Shown piece by piece: positions 58,438 to 64,000 of a DNA stretch of 64,000 bases. The position numbers and the translations under genes were made by a program. The stretch is from Erythrobasidium yunnanense. Lineage: Eukaryota; Basidiomycota; Cystobasidiomycetes; Erythrobasidiales; Erythrobasidiaceae. The notes beneath the pieces are model-generated. The model had not been told where the DNA came from and ran no database searches. It was given only the letters and a program-made list of their open reading frames with translations. Positions within the stretch are counted from its first letter, which is position 1. Each line of letters begins with the position of its first letter. The stretch is taken from the NCBI GenBank assembly GCA_001600175.1, contig BCJC01000008.1, positions 250,781 to 314,780 on the forward strand. Reading direction: 5' to 3'.

Positions 58438-60336
58438 TTAGTTGCGCGATGATCGTCTAGTCTTGCGCCTAGTTTGGAACATATTCCCATCATCATCGCG
58501 CAGAACGCCTTTTACACCTGTCTTGCGCAACCCTGCGGATCTAGATGGTCTTCGAACCGCCGACATTGATGATGTGACGGACGAGGTCATCTCTTGAGGC
58601 TCGACAGTAACGACACGCCTGGTCGTATATTCTGTGACACGGGGCGTTCTACCAGGCGGTAGGATGGCGGAGTTTGCACTGGAAAAGGTCGAAGCTCGGC
58701 TAGACTTGGTGAAAACCGAGGAGTCGCGGGTGCTATCGCTATCGGCTGTGGAGGGAGGCCCGATGTTTACCCTGTTTGTATGCGGGTCGATGTCATAGAC
58801 ATGAACGGTGCGTTCCAAAGGTTGCTTCTTGCGAGGCTGATTGCTTGCTGATTTTATTGCGGAAGAAGCACGGCGAGGCGGAAAGAGCTTTTGAACCTCC
58901 TCGCTGGAAACGTGTCGGACGCTAGACTTTCTTGATGGACCGTTATCAAGAGCTGCAGGCTGCTGCATCGATGGCCTTCGTGGCGGTAACTGCAGCTCGG
59001 TCGCTTGCACAGAAGCTCGGCGAGGCAGAGTATCTACAAAAGGTCGCTGAGGCACAGTGTTGACAGAAGGCCGTTGGGGCATAATCCCCACAGAAGGTCG
59101 ACGAGGCATATCATCTGGACGAAGGGACGGTCTGCGATCGGCGTATGCACGCGAAGATGGAGGTGGAGGCGCAGGGCACCATTCGTATACATCGAGCGTG
59201 TTTTCAGCACTCTTGAGCAGCCACTTGCCCATTCGGGCTGGGTCGTCTTCCAGCAGGTAGCGCTTTATGGCTTTACAAGCCTTATTCAGATCTGTGTTGG
59301 TGCCAGAGAAGCTCATCGTATTTCCGACATCTTGGTTCTGAACGATAGTGACGCCGGTCAGAGCTGGCCACTTCTTGCACCACCCGGACAAGCTTTCCAG
59401 CCAAGCCTTAGCCTTATCTTTGGTCAAGTCGCCTTTGTAATAACCCTGAAGCCGAATGGTCTGCTGGAAATTGTCGATTTGAGCGGTCTTTGGCATTGGC
59501 ATTGATCCATTGGAGGCTGGACTTGCATCCCCGCTATTCGAGGCGGCCAAACTCGGTCTCCGTGGCAGAGGGTTCCTGACGGGGTTGTTCGCTATTCTGT
59601 CCAGACTCTCGTCGCGATGCTGTCTCGCGAGGTCTGGGAGTCCCGTGCCAGATATTTTGAGGCCGCGAGATATCAGTTGCGACAGATTGGAGTAATCTGG
59701 TAACAGTTGTGCGAGGAGAGCTTCTTGAAGATCGTTAGAAGCGGGCTCGTGATGCGCATAGAATTCTTGCAGTTTTCTGAAGTAACTGTTGATTATCCTT
59801 TCATCGTTGCTTATGATTGTGATCTCTATGCCGTCTGGCTTCCTCGCTACATCGACCTGGCAGCCTTTGGGCGTCAACTCAGGCGCACTAAGGTCTTTTT
59901 CCACATCGTCTACTCGCAGCGTCTTCGACTTGATCTTGAAAAGCTTATCGTAGAGCTTGTTTCCTCGCCTGTCATACCGGTACTGCTGAGATGGCTTCGA
60001 TGCTGATGTATAATGAGTGCGCAGCTTAGATGTATATCGCTCCAGGACCTCTTCGTTATCGCTTTGAACGATGAGATTCACGCCTGATCCCGTTTCTGGA
60101 CGCTGGTACCCAACCGCACATTCGCCTGAATACAGCGAAGTATTGCTAGCCAGGTCGCTCCGAACGTTCCGCTCTGAATCCTCGACGTGAAGGGTCTTCG
60201 TGTAGCGCCAGCCTCCTGACGAGGCGTCACGAGCTGCTCTGCGTAGCCTGGCCTGGCGATAATGATCGTCTTCGACATCCTCCACTGAAGGTTGTCTACT
60301 CAATCTGCTCTTTTTGTCCAGTGTTGTCGTAGCCAT
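58438..60336 (-). CDS. Unrecognised protein: repeated domain and RRxS-motif array
   Basis: I do not recognise this intronless gene. I start it at MATTTLDKKSRLSR (ATG 60334-60336); an upstream in-frame ATG at 60481-60483 adds 49 residues that look like leader. The product is 632 residues. Residues 47-109 and 138-193 align with each other: KTLHVEDSE against KTLRVDDVE, then ECAVGYQRPETGSGVNLIV against CQVDVARKPDGIEITII, then EEVLERYTSKLRTHY against ERIINSYFRKLQEFY. A third, weaker copy ends at KACKAIKRYL (293-361). The C-terminal half is disordered and full of basophilic-kinase-like motifs (PRRPSLA, PRRPSVG, PRRASVQ, PRRPSMQ, SRKSSVR). A signalling scaffold is one guess, not shown by the sequence. 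Confidence 0.7.
   Translation of the reverse strand: MATTTLDKKSRLSRQPSVEDVEDDHYRQARLRRAARDASSGGWRYTKTLHVEDSERNVRSDLASNTSLYSGECAVGYQRPETGSGVNLIVQSDNEEVLERYTSKLRTHYTSASKPSQQYRYDRRGNKLYDKLFKIKSKTLRVDDVEKDLSAPELTPKGCQVDVARKPDGIEITIISNDERIINSYFRKLQEFYAHHEPASNDLQEALLAQLLPDYSNLSQLISRGLKISGTGLPDLARQHRDESLDRIANNPVRNPLPRRPSLAASNSGDASPASNGSMPMPKTAQIDNFQQTIRLQGYYKGDLTKDKAKAWLESLSGWCKKWPALTGVTIVQNQDVGNTMSFSGTNTDLNKACKAIKRYLLEDDPARMGKWLLKSAENTLDVYEWCPAPPPPSSRAYADRRPSLRPDDMPRRPSVGIMPQRPSVNTVPQRPFVDTLPRRASVQATELQLPPRRPSMQQPAALDNGPSRKSSVRHVSSEEVQKLFPPRRASSAIKSASNQPRKKQPLERTVHVYDIDPHTNRVNIGPPSTADSDSTRDSSVFTKSSRASTFSSANSAILPPGRTPRVTEYTTRRVVTVEPQEMTSSVTSSMSAVRRPSRSAGLRKTGVKGVLRDDDGNMFQTRRKTRRSSRN
59013..59110 (-). 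repeat. Four tandem 27-bp coding repeats (P-x-R-P-S-V)
   Basis: Four adjacent units of 27 bp encode 9-residue repeats of the form P-[RQ]-R-[PA]-[SF]-V-x-x-x. Three of the four keep the Ser in a basic context, and two have full R-R-x-S. The DNA repeats are imperfect, so the array is not a recent expansion. Confidence 0.75.
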
Positions 60337-60682
60337 GATGAACGGTGGATTGTTCTGTATGTGGTCGTATAGGAGAGCAATAAGCTCGTAGAAGTCCAAC
60401 AAGTCCACTCTGACCTCCCTGCAGCGAGCTGAAAGGAAGCCGCAACAGCCGCGATTGTAGCATGTAAGGGCCGCGGCGGGCATCCATCGCAGATTTACAG
60501 CCAGGTGACCGGGATTTCGCTCTGGCTGGCATGCATATGTTAGACTCTTGAGAAGCTGTTTGGGTAGTCGGGTTGTCGCGCTCGGATCCAGACTTGTTTG
60601 CCATCTGCAATATCATAGCACTCAAAGTATTGCTTCTTGCTGATACACGGTCTTGCACTATCCGCGAAAGTCGCAGGTCGAC

Positions 60683-63134
60683 ATGTCGAGCTTGGATCCA
60701 GCAGGTTCATCGGTTTCGAGGCCAGTCTCGCACAGGACGAGGTCGAGCAGCACCAGCAGCAGTCACAGCAGTGGAAGTAGCGGCACCCGAGTGACCAGCT
60801 TCGAGAGGTCTACCAGTTCCGTCGCTTCTGGATCCCAGACTCAGCGCCTTCATGCCCCGTCGAAGCGCGACCGGTTCGCCGCAAAGCTTCATGAATACCT
60901 TCCCAACCTCTCGCTGTCAGGCAGAATCAGCGTCAAGATCAGAAATGAAACCCAGCTCCCAGCTCAGATAGCTGCATGGCCCCGAAAAGTGCGGTACGAT
61001 GGTGACGAGCACGACCTCGAGATGTCGACGCATCGAGGGACTGCTTGGGAAGACGAAGTCCTCCCAGCTGGAACTGTCATCCTGCCTGGCAGCTCAGACA
61101 CTGAGATAGGCTCGATGCGAAAAGCACACTCGTAAGCTTGTCATGCCTAGGGTATCGCACAAGGCCCTTCTGATGCATCTGACAGTTTGCAAGGCCATTC
61201 ACACCATGGCTGGATAGCAGTGGATCTTGTCAAACCGGACGGATCAGCCATCCATCTTCAGCTATATCTACACCTATCACGACACGGCATCAAACACCGG
61301 ACCTCGCTAGGTCGCCTGGACCTCGACAGCAATAGTGACAGCCCTCAACCAAGTGGCAGAGTCGGGAAGACCGTCTTTAGCAAAACAGACGACACCGTAG
61401 TCTACGTTATCACGCCCGAGACTGCCGATCTGGCCAACGAAGTCGATGATTCGACCAAGCAAGCTAGCAAGATACTGCTTGGAAAGGGTGTGGAAGCTAC
61501 GACCTACGTGCATCACGACGGCTGCAGCAGAGTGAATATATTCATCGGCCGAGAGGCGCGGTATCACGAAGATCAAATTACCCATCCTATTCGAGGCATA
61601 GGCGAGATGAGGTGCACAAAGGTATGCACAGCTTGTGTACGGCTATAATGTCCTAATTTGGCAAACCCAGCACGAAGTGGAAGGTGCGACATCCAAGTTT
61701 GTCGGCCTACTAGGTCAATACAAGAATATACCCTTCTTCAAGACACATCTCAAGATCCATCCGATCAGTGGCGTCGTGGACGAAGGCAAGGGTTTCCTGG
61801 CAGATACGTTGAAGACCGGCGCCGTCTTCTCCGAAGATGGAAGTCACGTCCTCAACTATGGTTTCAGTGACACCGGGACAGGCAGAGCAGACCAGGTGTA
61901 TGCCTATCTTACAAAAGTGCATGAAAGCTGGCTCGGCGATCTCATAGAGGAGGATCCAGCTTGGCTGGACGTGCCTTTCTCGAAACTCGCTCTATCAGGA
62001 TCGCATGATGCCGGAATGTCAGAGGCCTTGGATCCAGGTCTATTGTTCGTCATCAAAGTGAGTGGGCTGTATCAACTTCTGACAAGTCGCTGATTTATCT
62101 GTAGAATGGAACACTCGCAGAAGGGCTTGCGAACTCAAAGCTGCTGGATCTCGGGACGCCCGTAGTACGAGCGCTTGTGCGTGCACTCGAAAATATCAAG
62201 TTTCGTCCAGATAGAGCTCTGCAGAATCTAGCCAACACTCAGAAAGACAGCACCGCGGTACAATGTGAGGTGATACTTCAAGGGATCAGGTTCTTTCGTA
62301 CTGACAGAATCTGAAACAGTGCGCCTCGGTGTCAGATTCTTCGACTTTCGTCCAGGCTACAACTTCTATGATGCAATTCATGCGGAGAAGAAGGAGATTC
62401 GACATCAGCATGCCTTAGTTCCTGGCGAGAAGTATATTACATTCCTAGCCAACATCCTCAGCTTTCTCGATCGGAATCCGAAAGAGATGGTCTTCGTCGA
62501 GTTGAAGAAGGATGGCTTCATTTTGCCGGAGGACAAATACGACAAAGAAGGAGGGAGGCTAGTGGCTGTCTGGATGATACCGACGCCCGAAGAGCTTGCA
62601 GAGTGTTTATCGAAAGCCCGCGCAATAGCTCAGCGGGACAATATTCAAGTCGCGACTGCCAAAGATCTGGACAGCCCGATCGGCGAGCTCATCGAGCGAA
62701 ATCTGCGTCTCTTCATTGTAGACAGGATACACAACCCTCATGATTGGTATCGCACCGACTCCTACACGCATGAGGCATACGGTACAGACAATCCAGCTAC
62801 GATCATGGCACAACTGGTCGCAACGCACGAATCGTCTTCGAAGCCGGATGAGCTTGACTCCTCGCCCAAGCGAGCGTGCATATACCAGCTACAGGCCACG
62901 CCAACTTCTCGGATAGTTGATGCTGCAAAATCTGCATTGACGTTCTCAGATGCCTCGTCTTTGCTGGTCTGGATGAAAGCGAGACAGGACCGTACGACGT
63001 ATCCTTGGATAGCCCAGACTAGCTTCGAAGAACCGGGTAACGTTATCTTCCTGAACGATTTCTGCGATGGTGCGCTGGTCGACCACGCTATAGACGTATC
63101 TAGGCGAAGGGCGGGGCTGCTTCGACCGCAGTAG
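60683..63134 (+). CDS. PI-PLC X-domain phosphodiesterase with beta-rich N-terminus
   Basis: The C-terminal half is a phosphatidylinositol-specific phospholipase C X-type TIM barrel. LALSGSHDAGM holds the first catalytic histidine and GVRFFDFRPGYN the strand with conserved Arg/Asp. HQHALVPGEKYITFLANILS has the second histidine region. MVFVELKKDG follows, and NVIFLNDFCDGALVDHAI ends the barrel. No Y, C2 or PH domain is seen, so it belongs with the small PLC-like group, not the calcium-regulated eukaryotic PLCs. The N-terminal part begins Ser-rich (MSSLDPAGSSVSRP), then turns beta-rich (ISVKIRNETQLPAQIAAWPR, HHGWIAVDLVKPDGS) without a family I know. Four or so short introns occur, near 61134-61190, 61624-61670, 62058-62104 and 62262-62318. 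The product is about 740 residues. No signal peptide. Confidence 0.85.
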
Positions 63135-63257
63135 GATAGTAGACAGAGGAGTTGTCGTGTACCCTGCTTGATATTCCGCCTATAATGACATGCGGATCTT
63201 CCAACTCGACGAACGCCCTGTCTCGCTAAAAGCAAGCGTCGTCGATTGTTGCTCAAG

Positions 63258-64000
63258 TCATCCGCACCTCCTTCGCTTGTGCTGTGGGCTGGACAGGTAC
63301 TTGTGTAGCCTTTCCCGGTAGGCCCATTGCGAAAGCTCGTGCGTATTCAAGCTATGTGTACGAGACAAACTCAGTTAATTACGTACTCTCGAATACGAAC
63401 ACTGAGTCGAACTTACACATCGACTCGCTTGGTGACTATCTTGGCCGTGACAGCGGCTGGAAGCTGCCATCCGTCCAGGAGATACCAGTCGATATACTGA
63501 TCCTCGATAGGAGAGGTAGGCATCCCGTCGGGACTTTGCGAGCGTCGAGCGCAAAAAGATCTTTCAAGGATAGGCGACTGATATGCTGGGTTGGGCATTC
63601 TGCTCGCATGTACTATCCTGAGAGTCTTGATGTCCGACAAGCAGGTATAACGACAATGATCGGTTTCCAGGGTAAAGAGCATCTCTCGTAGCTGATGACA
63701 AGCCATGACGGGATGTAAAGACGGTACAGCGGGATCTCCGCGCGTCCGAGGAAACTTCAGGGAAGGATCGTCGATGGGAGCAGGTAGAACGCGTAGGAAG
63801 AGGTCGAAGTGTACAAGACGGCTCCTGGAGAAGACGTCGAGCCAAGGCAGGGATGGTAGTCCGAAGATAGTGACGGAAGTAAGCTTGCTCAAGGGCGCTG
63901 TCTCTTCCGGCTCGTCCTGCACGTCAGGAAGCTGACAATTCTCGATGGCGATGGATGCCAAATCCGAATGAGAGGCTAAAACCATGATATCCCTTGCCGT
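63258..64000 (-). CDS. LRR-like (F-box type) protein, N-terminus outside window
   Basis: The gene enters from the right edge, so its start is missing. The visible main exon contains leucine-rich, repeat-like segments (DLASIAIENCQLPD, LTSVTIFGLPSLPWLDVF, LVHFDLFLRVLPAP, DIKTLRIVHASRM). After KRVDV a GTAAGT donor near 63409 and an acceptor before CTTGAATACG join a last exon reading LNTHELSQWAYRERLHKYLS and ending at TGA 63258-63260. Without that splice the frame stops at 63413. The pattern resembles basidiomycete F-box/LRR proteins, but the F-box itself is not visible here. It is convergent with the PI-PLC gene. Confidence 0.6.

Noticed and set aside
60337-60483. N-terminal extension of the repeated-domain protein from the ATG at 60483
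   Set aside because: Cys-rich sequence without similarity to the rest, likely 5' leader. The ATG at 60336 starts a cleaner N-terminus. Not excluded.

Overview
The window is nuclear DNA of a basidiomycete fungus. Almost every gene carries short introns (about 48-75 nt) with a CTAAC/CTGAC-like branch site just before the acceptor. Genes sit tightly on both strands, and I see no transposon, rRNA or tRNA. The fatty acid synthase layout (DH and MPT of the beta chain fused to the whole alpha chain, with AT and ER absent) is the one known from Rhodotorula (Rhodosporidium) toruloides. That points to the Pucciniomycotina; the species cannot be settled from this window.

Layout. 0-10 kb: a secreted DUF1996 protein with five WSC domains, the tRNA acetylation cofactor Tan1, a disordered protein, a DXO/Rai1 decapping nuclease and a small conserved hypothetical. 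10-13 kb: a Gfo/Idh/MocA oxidoreductase and a GNAT acetyltransferase. 13.0-21.8 kb: the giant FAS gene. 22-29 kb: an OTU deubiquitinase and COX11 sharing a 118-bp divergent promoter, a seven-helix membrane protein, and the glutamate-cysteine ligase modifier subunit. 29-40 kb: a Bye1-like PHD/TFIIS-M/SPOC protein with an RD-repeat tail and an SHPRH/Irc20-type helicase-RING ligase. 40-48 kb: proteasome subunit Rpn9, deadenylase subunit PAN3 and a Cid1/Trf4-type terminal nucleotidyltransferase. 48-53 kb: two tandem F-box/LRR paralogues. 53-64 kb: eIF2 gamma, a mitochondrial PPR-like protein, EMC4, a protein with an unrecognised duplicated domain and a basophilic phospho-motif array, a PI-PLC-X phosphodiesterase, and an LRR-like gene cut by the window edge.

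Most genes are housekeeping and do not form one pathway. Loose themes are RNA metabolism (Tan1, Rai1, PAN3, nucleotidyltransferase, Bye1, eIF2 gamma) and ubiquitin/proteasome (OTU, SHPRH-like, Rpn9, two F-box proteins). The most distinctive items are the FAS domain split with a single ACP, the duplicated domain in the 58.4-60.3 kb protein, the seven-helix protein with a GPCR-like layout, and the His-rich loop in one F-box paralogue. I found no CRISPR-like, viral or selfish system.
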